From Chondrosia reniformis (lineage: Eukaryota; Porifera; Demospongiae; Chondrillida; Chondrillidae), in contig OX359201.1 of assembly GCA_947172415.1 (NCBI GenBank), forward strand, positions 1,364,001 through 1,428,000: a stretch of DNA of 64,000 bases. Reading direction: 5' to 3'. Under the pieces are notes generated by a model. It searched no databases. It was not told the origin of the DNA and was given only the letters and a program-made list of their open reading frames with translations. The position numbers and the translations under genes were made by a program. Positions 1 through 10,116 of this stretch are shown here, one piece after another (the stretch's first letter is position 1; each line of letters begins with the position of its first letter).

Positions 1-353
1 AAAGGTTGTTTTTGGGAATTCCCCCTTCACCAGTAAACTAGAAACTTGCAACTGACAAATGACCCAATATTATGGGCTCCCATCATATGGTTGTGGCATA
101 ATAACTGTTTTGAAGACATATGGCAGACTCTTATTTAGCACAAACAGGTGTTTGAAGGTTTTTGTCATCACAGTTGAGTTATGTAGTTAACTGAATGTTT
201 GGATTGCAAGTTATATTATTATCAAGGTGTTTGGTTGATATTAGTATGCATGATTATTATATACCATCTTGCACACATTTTTCAAGACTACATTAACATC
301 CTGTGCTTCTCTTTGTTTACTGTCACTCATTGCACTGTATCCTGATCCTGTAG

Positions 354-3300
354 GGGCCCTTCTTCAATCAACCCAGACACCCAGAAGGTAGCTGAAGAAT
401 AGTTGTACACATTTACTGGATTTGTAATGCAATTATTAACATTTTATCACTTGGTTGATCCAGTGTAATATGTCCAGTGATTAGCCTAGGGGTGGATGTG
501 TACACTTTTAGTTGATAGTGGCAAATGTAGCAACCTCCATCTCATTAATTAATTAGTAAATTAGTTCATTAGCAGCTAAATTAGTAAATTTCTGTGTTCA
601 TGTCGTTTGATTAACAATTTGATTCTTTGTTACTGGCAAGATTTATTACAAATGTTAAATGACTAAAATGGTAAAATGTGTAAATAGATACGTAAGATAT
701 ATTAAATTGCACAATGGATTGCTTGTGGGCATATTTTTAGTTTTCCAATGCTATGTTCTATATACTTTTAGGTCTATGGAGTTTCCTTTCCACTGGTGTC
801 AGTTGAAGATATCGTGAGGTCACAGTTTCTCCTGTTGGACCATTTTGGCATTAACAAGGTTTTCATTCAACTGCAGCATCCATGTTAAGTGTTGACATTT
901 GCCTTTTGAGTAAATAGTAGGACATAGATAAGGATGTGGCTTTCCTTATTAGTAGCAAATATCAGCCAACTATGTCTCCATGTACGCAAATACAGTACAG
1001 TTTATAAATTAATCATCCGAGGCTTAACTGGGCCTGTTTTCATTTAAGAGGCAATAGAAAAGTGATAGCAATGTTATATTTTTTAATAAACCATAGCGTA
1101 CGTAGTTTTAGAGCGGATAATTAGACTGTTAATCGTCTAACAAGCACAGTTATCTGAAGTACTCTAATTTTAGTGCAAGAGTTGCATTAAATGCTACACC
1201 TAATACGTGCAGACTTCAAAGGACAGTGGAACAAGTTGATTCTGTTTGTTCAATGCTGTACTTTGATATGAAGGCTGAAACTCTTCTATCCCCATGAATT
1301 TATTCTCTAGAAGAGACAAGTGACATAGTATTGAAGATTGTAAAATCTTACATTTTAAAATTTCATACGCAAACATGACAACAAGCACATGCAGGGGCAG
1401 ATCTAATTTGTAAGGAGGGAGTGGGTGCTAAGTTATACAGGAATGCAACAGAGATATGAGGTGGTTTGGCTAGTCAGGGCTGCATGGCCCCTCCCCCTCC
1501 CCCTCCCCTCCCCCTCCCCCTCCCCCTCCCCCTCCCCCTCCCCCTCCCCCTCCCCCTCCCCTCCCTCTATGCAGCCCTGCTAGTATTTTGCCAAAAGTTT
1601 GAAACAGTTGTATAAAACTAGCTCCACTCAGAGTAGGTGGTTCACTTTAGTCTTGAGTCTCGACCCAATTTATTGCTCTTAAGATGGTGGGCAGTGTCTT
1701 ATTCCATTTTGGGAAATGATTTGTTATGTTATTCTATAGGTCCATGCTTGTGTTGGGAGCTCATTGGGAGGGATGCAGGCAATTTATGCTGCTGCAGCAT
1801 TCCCAGAACGGGTTGATCGGTATGTATGTACATATGTACATTGGGTAGGTTGAAGCTTGTAATCAGTGAATAGGGTGGCCATGTTTTTCATACATTCCCT
1901 ACTTAGATGCTCTCAGAAGGAAGTATTGTACTTTCCCATTGGTAGCTAGTGGCTAGATTATTGTATACGTATTGAGTGTTGATAATTTGTAATTTAGGTA
2001 TATCCTTTTGTATATCTCTTGAGTATATGTACGTATAATCAATTTGAGAAGAATTTTTATTATTAATCAATTTAAGTAGAATTTTTATAACTAATCTAAT
2101 TGGACTGCATACAGCACATTCTCTTTGGTATTGTTAGGGTTGTTGCCATCTCTGCTGGCCTCAAGGCTCACCCATCTGCCATTGCACTGCGATTTATGCA
2201 ACGTAGGATCCTAATGAGTGATCCCAACTGGATAGATGGAGACTATTACGGCAAGACCTTCCCCAAAGTGGGAATGCAAAATGCAAGGTTAGCATTCATA
2301 ACTTTACCTAATATGGTATTGTCCCAAATCTTAAAATTGCTAATTCTGAAAAGCAAACAAACATATATATTTAACTAGATTGCCGCACCCCTCAAATGTT
2401 TTCTATATAATACGTATGTAATTTGTACTGTATATATATATACGTATACATGTTTGAAGGAGTAAGGAGTACAGTCTATATTTGTTGCAATCATTATGAT
2501 AGTCGGTATAAATTGCAGAGCAATTGCTGATGAACACCTCTGGGTTTAAATGTCCTGTTATTACAATCTGCATGTTGCTGATGCTCAACAAATCACCGAC
2601 TACCATATACATATTGTATATTATGTTTTGTGATATTTTCTACAAAAAAGCAAGAAAGAAGCTTTCCTAAGTTTGGATATTTATATCAATACTGTAGGGC
2701 CCTAGCCACAGTGACTTACAGAAGTGCTCCAGAGTGGGAGACAAGATTCACTGATCGTCGAAATCCCACTGAACCACCAAATTTCTGTGCTGATTTTGAA
2801 ATTGAGCACTACCTCGAGAATCAAGGAAATAAGTTTTGTACCAGTTTTGATCCCAACTCACTTCTTTACATTTCTAAAGCAAGTTGATTACATGCTCCAC
2901 CATGTACGTATATATATTGTATGTTTATAATGATCTCATTATTGTCTTTGAAAGTTTCTTTTGATTGATTCTTTTAAAGTGTTTCTTCCATTTTTATTTA
3001 TATATTCTGTTATGGTTAGTACATTCCTGGGATAATATTATATATGTCACAGATGCATTATACATGTATGTGTTACTGTTAATAAATAAATACACCTTTT
3101 CGGCAGGTTGTTTCATATACAGTACGTATGTACATGTACATAACAGTTGTCTGGCCCAGTGAAGAAGGAGTAAACTCTTGTATCTTCATCCGATCCAAAG
3201 CTCTAACCAGGTTTATTTCCCTATAGGTCTTTTACTCTAAAGTAGATATATATACGTAGCATGTTGCATGAAATATGATGTGTTGGATAATACTATAGAT

Positions 3301-4917
3301 TTCTACCTGCGCTCTGCCACTGAGCTATACAATTGCTCCCTTTATGTGCCTTCCTCTATGTAATATACTAATTAGTGGTGATTCTAATCCATCAGAACAA
3401 GCTGATGGATTAGAGAACCAAACCATCGAATGTCCATACATGCTAATTGTCCATTTTTTATTATTATTATTGTACATATGTATGTATGTATTTTGTTTGT
3501 AATCATGGTGTGCTTTATTATACTGTAGGCCATGGACTTGTTTAACATGTCTGATGGTTACTCTTCTATGATGGAAGGAGTTAGTAGAGTTCAGTGTCCT
3601 GTTCTGGTAAGGATTAATACTACGCAATAAAGTTATATGCCTTCTCCACATTAGTAGCTATACATTGTACTTACAGTACGTATATAGGATAATGTAGCGC
3701 CCCTATATTGTTTTCAGAAATTATGTTAATGTATGACTTCCTATTCGTAACCTTGTTTATCTGTCAAAAAATGGCGGACGCTCGGCTAGCTTTCGTTTTC
3801 TAGCTTAAAATTAGCTTTCTGTTCCTTAGCGTAGAACATTGAACAAACAAAATGGACTTAAAAACCACCCTTACTAATACTATGTAACGTAAAGCTTGCG
3901 CAAAAATGTTTTCTGCGAGATACGGCCTTGAAATTGACGGCAATCAAGCAACAACTGGAATCAGTTAACCGGATATCTAAGAACCAGCAAGTATTTCCAG
4001 TTTTTTAAACTCGAAATACTTGTTTTTTATACGTATTAATTCTGTAGTTCATTGTGCATATATATATAATATCGAGTTCAAGAATACATGGAATATTGTA
4101 GTAGTATACATACTGTATGTACATCAGGGTATAATTGTGCAATACGTATGTACCAAACAAATTTATGTGTACTAGTATATAGTGATGTACGTATGTACTG
4201 TATTTACATTTGCACCTATGTATATGTAGGTTATGGGAGTTGTGTCGGACATTTTGTTTCCGGTTGTGCAACAGAGAGAAATGGTTCACCTACTAAGAAA
4301 AAGTGGAAATGCAAAGGTGGTCTACTATGAACTGGATTCTGTCTACGGACATGATACCTTCTTAATTGAAGTCAACAGTGTTGGTTCTGCAGTGAAGGTT
4401 AGCTACTGTAACTAGTATCTAGTATAATATATGGAACAGTGTATATTTGTTATCTATCATAACACATAATAACCAGTATCAGAAAGTAGTAGTCTCTTTG
4501 TATGAATTTTTATACATCATATACATACACCGTGGCATATGTTAGTACAGTAATTGTATCACAATATTGATGATGTAACAATTAGTGTAGGAGGCAGACT
4601 TTGTTTGATACATACTTGTAGACAGAGTGTGTACGTACATATATACACAAGTACGTACATGTATACTATATATAGAGCAATATATATGTACCTTATAAAA
4701 TTTTAATCAAATGACTATAAATTTATGAATGGAGTGTATGTAGTATATATAAATGTGCCCAAGCCTGTTACTTGTGTAGTAAACTATCTTCTTGCAAATT
4801 CTACTCAACTTCTACATGATAAGTACATATTATCTACATACGTGTCTCCTATGTATCTATTTATAGGGTCATCTTGAATCCACCCTGTTTATCCCACAGC
4901 AAGAGGAACAAGTTTAA
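354..4917 (+). CDS. Homoserine O-acetyltransferase (MetX)-like alpha/beta hydrolase, 5' end outside window
   Basis: MetX-type enzymes transfer an acetyl or succinyl group to homoserine in methionine synthesis. Eight exons are visible: 354-387, 772-858, 1740-1819, 2138-2287, 2698-2878, 3529-3606, 4230-4397 and 4867-4917; all phases match. The first visible exon encodes [11 protein letters not shown], a hallmark MetX stretch. Exon 3 carries the nucleophile elbow GSSLGGMQA (catalytic Ser). Exon 7 holds SDILFP (catalytic Asp) and YGHDTFL (catalytic His), so the triad looks intact. The N-terminal exon or exons lie before base 1. The intron after 2878 starts with GCAAGT rather than GT. It runs toward the minus-strand Ig gene, with 144 bp between stop codons. 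Animals normally lack this pathway, so this is either ancestral retention or transfer from bacteria; the introns show it is a resident eukaryotic gene and not contamination. Function is inferred from motifs only. Confidence 0.85.
1475..1579. repeat. Small TIR element filled by a (CCCCCT)n microsatellite
   Basis: The ends CAGGGCTGCATGG and CTATGCAGCCCTG are inverted copies. The interior is almost pure CCCCCT on this strand. It lies in a MetX intron. A second copy with the same ends but a different interior is at 56344-56488. Confidence 0.7.
3142..3235 (+). repeat. Fragment of a high-copy interspersed repeat
   Basis: It contains the family signatures GTCTGGCCCAGTG, CTCTTGTATCTTCATCC and GGTTTATTTCCCTATAGG. 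Other copies lie at 17850-17960, 18150-18240, 18672-18905, 54662-54925, 59255-59325 and 59700-59890. It lies in a MetX intron. Confidence 0.55.
3690..3995. repeat. Probable interspersed repeat in MetX intron
   Basis: This GC-richer block within the 3607-4229 intron ends in a stretch (CAGTTAACCGGATATCTAAG and flanks) that recurs, diverged, at 16331-16400. The shared stretch is the only evidence that it is a repeat; the family is not recognised. Confidence 0.35.
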
Positions 4918-5061
4918 TAAATTATATTAATATTTACTTAATTTCATTTTCAATTTTTCAACAATTGTTTCAATACTATGCATAAAGAAATGATAACACT
5001 TTGTAACTCCATACAGATCTAACACCAAGGGCATACATACATGCATACTCAAAACTACGTT

Positions 5062-8000
5062 TCATTTTTTTAAGTCTTCAAGGACATGTAAAACTTCAAA
5101 GTTAGGCTGGTTGTACTTTGGATTTACTAATGGCTGCATCTGTATAATGTATACAATACATTTACCACACAAGTATACAAGTATAAACATATATAAATAG
5201 TATATGTCACTCAGTGACTGAATAATCTATGATTAATAATCATCTGTGCAGCATTAATGCTATATAACCAGATGATGTTATAATTAACTCAAGCTTTTAA
5301 ATCAGTTATGTTTGCTTTAGAAACAATAAAATTTAATTATTATGGTGATCTTAATTGATTTTAACATATTGTATATACTTATAATCATTTCAAAGTAATG
5401 CAATAAAACTCCATACACAGAACTTACAGGTCTACAGTACATAGGTACGTACCAATGACATAAACCAACTCATTACCATGGCAATGGGGTGTAAATATCT
5501 GTATACATTCTCATTAAGGGTACAAATATCTATTATAACAGCAAGTCTGCAGAACACTTGAATATATATATATACATCTAGTATATAGTACTCTCAGTAT
5601 ATAACAATATACATACAGTACATAGTACCTCAAGATATAGTACATGTATATTGTACTCTTGGTGATACTCACCTCAGTATTATTATGGTCCTTCTGTTGT
5701 TTCAACTTAAAACAAAGAACAAGAATGACGAGAATAGACAGACCTAGCAATACCAAAAGTACCATTCCACCATTTACAAGGTATATGATTAGAAAATCTC
5801 TCTGAGAATCACTCGTGTTGTTATGAGGTCCATCATAAGAATGCACAGATATGGGATACCCAACCTCCAAATAACAAAGAAAGTTGGATGTGAAGAATTC
5901 ACATGTGTATATGCCTGGAGTATGGATGGTAGCTAAGCAGGAATAGGTCCCGTCAGCATAGTCCTTAAATCCTGTAATTGTGATATTATCCCTACAGGAT
6001 GAATGACGACTACATACACAACAATGTTGCTGTGAGGGAAGGTCAGAATGGAAAGGCCTGTAGCAGATACGACTGAATGATTCGGTGCGATAAGCATCAG
6101 TGGAACTGCACTGCAAGGTCGCTGTGCCAGTTTGGTCTAGTGTGAGGTTCTTAATTGTCTGGTGAATAGAAGGTCTTGGCTCTGGCTCTCCTAAGTCTAT
6201 TATACGGAAAATACAAAGACCAATTTATATACAGAGCCATGTAGCTTGAAACATTCATGAACATGTATCTAGCACTATAGTAATACTATAGTTATAAAAC
6301 CAAATAATTGAGATCATCTAAAAAGGTTTGTATTAATGCACACAACAGTCAAAAAGTATACACAGTACAAATCTGGCCAGTCTCATATATTCACTTATAT
6401 GGGTATGACATGATCAGTGTTATGTAACTGTTCAATTCACTTATTATAAGGCTATACTAATATACAAATTAATTCACTAACCACTTTTCCATTACTAGCT
6501 ATATCATTATATTATATGTACGTACTATTATGTAATGTACATACGTATGTATATAAATTAGCATAGCTGTATAGAAAACAAGAAATTAAAATTAAAACTA
6601 TTGCTACTTTCAATTTCATACAAACAAGCACTATACAGTAATTTTGGGTCAGTTGTCCAGACCAGACGTTGCAAATGGTAATTCGCAACTATACCATTTG
6701 AACAAACTTTCACTAAAATGACGTCATCATGCATGCGTTGATAACCTTTTACGATTAACGATTGCAATGCCCAGTGGACAACTGACCCAAAAAGTACTGT
6801 ACTCCATAAGTCTGTCTCAATGGACTTTACTTACTAACTCCATTGGAACCTATATGATTAGTCAAGTTAACAAAATTATATACATTTCAACCCTGACAAT
6901 CCAATCACCTGCTGTCTAATGAAGCCAGATAAATTCTCTATGTAGGTCACGTAGATAACTGGTTTATAATTACACTCAATCCTCCCTTATCCGGGCACCT
7001 TGGGACCAGGCACTGTCCGTAACTCAGAAAACTTGAAGAGTATAGCTGTTTTATATACAAATCATGTAAGGGATGATGCTTGCTGTGTGAGGAAAATGAA
7101 TTTCAAAATCGACTTCACACTTCGCAGCTGGACTAGTTAACTATTATTCACATTCTTGGCGATCAATAAAATCAGTAAACCCTTCAAAAATCAGCCTTCA
7201 AAAATCGCCATGAACGCAACCGTTGTCATTGCCATTTTGTTTACTTGCTGACTCGGCAACCACTTCATGCTGCCCGGTAGAGGGACGTGCCCATATCTGG
7301 GGCATCCGGATAAGGGAGGATTGAGTGTAGTAGGTTCAACTATGTATCCTAGTTGAGTATTAATGCACATTCCATATACGTATAATAATAACTTTGGAGC
7401 CGCCTTCAAGGAAGGAGGTTGAAAGTGGTGAGGCCTAAGCCGCACCAGCTGTTGTGTTTCGGACGGCCTTGATAATAATACTAATAATAATAACTTTGGA
7501 GCCGCTCTAGTCCATTGATTAATTAGGCTGCAGGATTTCATATATATTTCACACTTGTTTTTCTTTTCTGTTTTCATTATTATTATAATAATAATTTTAT
7601 CCACTCATTGTCAGGTTAATTTTATGTTAATTCAGTATTTTATTTTCGTGATTAGTTTTTCTCGCTTCATTTATTTATTGTACCATTAATTATTATTATT
7701 ATAATAATAATAATAATAAAAAAGGAAGCACTAGGCCAAGCTGGTCCCATGAGTCAATATATAACAAATATTTATATATATTATATAGTATATATATACC
7801 TACCAATTTCTACAATTCTATTGACACGAACACTTCCTAATATGTTCTCAGCTTTACAGGTGTAGATACCAGAATAAAAGTCAATGTCCTGAAGTGCATC
7901 AAAGCATAGAACCTATATATACAGTTAGAAAGTGAATTGAAAGAAATGAGTTATTGGTTAATTCTGCTATAGTGCACTGGTATTATAAATTATATACAGA

Positions 8001-10010
8001 TAGCTGTATTGCACAATATACAATTGTGTTTCCGGTATACAACACATGAAAAATTTACATCATTAGAAAGTTTATTCTAAGCAGAGATCAATCATAAGTT
8101 ACAAAGTTGCAGATTATGGGAAGTATATAACCTTGTTCTGACAGCTAGAATATTAGCTACGTATAGAGCATATCAGCTAGTATATATTATAGAGCATATA
8201 TCAGCTAGTACATATTATAGATTATATTAGCTAGTATATATTATAGATTATATTAGCTAGTATATATTTCGAACTAGTACGTAATTAGTCCATTAGCTGC
8301 TCCATACCATAAGCAATGTAATAATAGTAGGTGGAGTGGGTGCAGACATGGAATGTTTAAATGGCCTGCAAAGCCAAAATATAAACTGCATACATTAATA
8401 TTTAATTGCTGATTGACAAAGGCTTTCCATATCATTTCACACATAGATAAATATTAAACGTATAAGTACATACGTATATAGCTATATATGTAGTGGTGAT
8501 GGAAAAACGCACTTAGCCCTGTATATATAGAGATACTTTTCTATCTAAAAAGGCTCATTTCTGGGTTTTTGAGCACCTATATACGTATAACCTCCATTAT
8601 ATCCTGTAATGCCTCAGAAGCCATGGGTTAACCTATACATCTATATATATAGTATATTGTAACTTGCACTGTATATACGTGTATAATATATAAACCTTTC
8701 AAATATAAAGATATTCATAAAGGGGTGTTATTGCACTTACAGTTTTCTATGAAAGAGCAATTATAAACAATGAAATAACAAACCAAATATCTGAATATCT
8801 GAATCATAACAAACACACTCTTTTTCAACTCTCAGTAGATATCTTACTTGTCCATGGTTCCCTGCTGGAATTTGAAAAATTTCACTACTATTTTGTATTG
8901 CTATTACTTGCTCTGTCAGCCAACTTTTAAAGCTCCAAGTTATAAGAGGTTGTGGAAAGCCAGTGGCGTTGCAGTATATACACTGTACACAAGTATGCAC
9001 TACACTCCCCAACTCAAACCTCCGAGGGGAAAAGTACAACATGCCATCAATGTTGTAAACTGCTTCTGAAAAATTAACAGGAACTACAAGAGGGTAATGT
9101 AGAAACAATATAACTAAAATCCTATATAGGAACATGTGTAGCCAGCACAGAATAGTACATAACTATAGAGTAATTCATTGGCCTGCAAATATGCATCTAG
9201 CAATAGTTTATACATCTAAGTAGATGAAATGATAGGGGGTAATTTTAGTTGCGTTCATTATGAAAGATAAGTTTATTGGAGCTATCAGCAACAAAATTGA
9301 GCTAGATTGAACGTTTCGACCCGTTACTGCTGATGAAGACCTAAGGGTCGAAACGTTCAATCTAGCTCAATTTTGTTGCTGATAGCTCCAATAAACTTAT
9401 CTTTCATCTAAGTAGATGAATATAGAATTATCTATATACACAGTTTATGATACTTCTAGATACTTTTTAATATACAGGTACAGTATTGAACATACTTCAT
9501 GTACACATATATACACAGGACCTTATAATACCAATAATTCCCTAGTGGTCGATTTACATAATTGGTTCACACACACTGGCGCCTGCATTATTCTAGACTC
9601 ATTGTTAGCTCCTTACCAGGGCTGTCTACTTTAAGAACAAAACCTGCCGATAAAGCATTACATTTACAAGTATACACTCCTTTATCTTTGACACTAAGGT
9701 TCTTCAACAGGAGTACTTCTCCGTGCCTCCCTGTCACCTCGGCGCCATTGAGTTCCCAGTTATATTCGTCACACAGCAAATCTCCACTGTTTTTCGGACA
9801 ACTTAGGGTAACATCAAATGATATTAAACCAATACAGACTACGCTTTCTTTCCAACTACTCAAACAATACGACGTACTAATACTACTACTTTGGGTAAGA
9901 CAGTCTACGGTGTCTAGTTGATAAAATAAGAGTACAATACTAATAAGTGCTACACCTATACTTCTACGCTTTAATTTTAACATTAGCTCAGCAGTTCGTA
10001 GATGAGTCAT
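5062..10010 (-). CDS. Ig-domain transmembrane receptor with short NPxY tail, no death-fold domain
   Basis: Exons on the minus strand are 9617-10010, 8784-9083, 7804-7912, 5673-6196 and 5062-5139, giving about 467 residues. Starts are possible at 10043, 10010 or 9983; all precede one hydrophobic signal segment (GVALISIVLLFYQLDTVDC). Ig domain 1 shows the C...W...D.GVYTCKC pattern. Ig domain 2 spans exons 2-3 and ends in SGIYTCKAENILG. Exon 4 encodes a cysteine-rich membrane-proximal domain (CCVCSRHSSC), then a TM helix (GGMVLLVLLGLSILVILVLCF). The tail is about 40 residues and includes NPKY, an NPxY type motif known in other receptors to bind PTB domains or drive endocytosis. It is paralogous to the Ig-Death and Ig-CARD receptors downstream but lacks an effector domain, so it may be a decoy or co-receptor (inference). 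The exon 2/exon 3 junction does not keep phase with a GT donor, so that border is uncertain. Confidence 0.75.
6641..6793. mobile_element. MITE with about 19 bp terminal inverted repeats
   Basis: The left end ATTTTGGGTCAGTTGTCCA is mirrored by TGGACAACTGACCCAAAAA at the right end. It is about 150 bp long, non-coding, and lies in an intron of the minus-strand Ig gene. Confidence 0.8.
6971..7329. mobile_element. pogo/Tigger-like MITE
   Basis: The terminal inverted repeats begin TACACTCAATCCTCCCTTAT and are nearly perfect across about 24 bp. The CCCTTATCCGG core and TA ends resemble pogo-group (Tc1/mariner superfamily) non-autonomous elements. No transposase is seen inside. Confidence 0.75.
7384..7515. 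repeat. Repeat tail with duplicated segment and TAA-rich ends
   Basis: The segment ATAACTTTGGAGCCGC occurs twice (7388-7403 and 7491-7506), separated by a GC-rich block, with AAT/TAA triplet runs nearby. This resembles the 3' tail of a non-LTR element, but no coding part is visible. Confidence 0.4.
8165..8275. repeat. Short tandem repeat, about 27 bp unit
   Basis: The block AGCTAGTATATATTATAGA(TTATATT) is repeated about four times, imperfectly, in an intron. Confidence 0.6.
9260..9407. mobile_element. Foldback element, perfect 63 bp arms, with hammerhead-like motif at its centre
   Basis: The left arm (9260-9322) is the exact reverse complement of the right arm (9345-9407), with a 22-base loop between them. 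The loop and right arm together contain CTGATGA, a GACC/GGTC stem and GAAAC (9330-9354). It lies in the first intron of the minus-strand Ig gene. Perfect arms mean it is recent or is homogenised by conversion. Confidence 0.8.
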
Positions 10011-10116
10011 TTCTTCGCTTGACCGCGCGGTACCTACCCCCACAAGAACGGAAAATCAATGGGTTGTATCACGTGATCGTAAACCTACAACGTGATTCTA
10101 ATGAGAATTTGTCGAT
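10011..10116. promoter_or_regulatory. Divergent promoter between two Ig receptor genes
   Basis: Only about 106 bp separate the start codons of the minus-strand Ig receptor (10010) and the plus-strand Ig-Death receptor (10117). Any promoter for both must lie here or overlap their 5' ends. No TATA box is evident. Shared control is an inference from spacing. Confidence 0.5.

Noticed and set aside
7191-7604. 137-codon minus-strand ORF
   Set aside because: It spans a pogo-like MITE end and a repeat tail; no protein motif.
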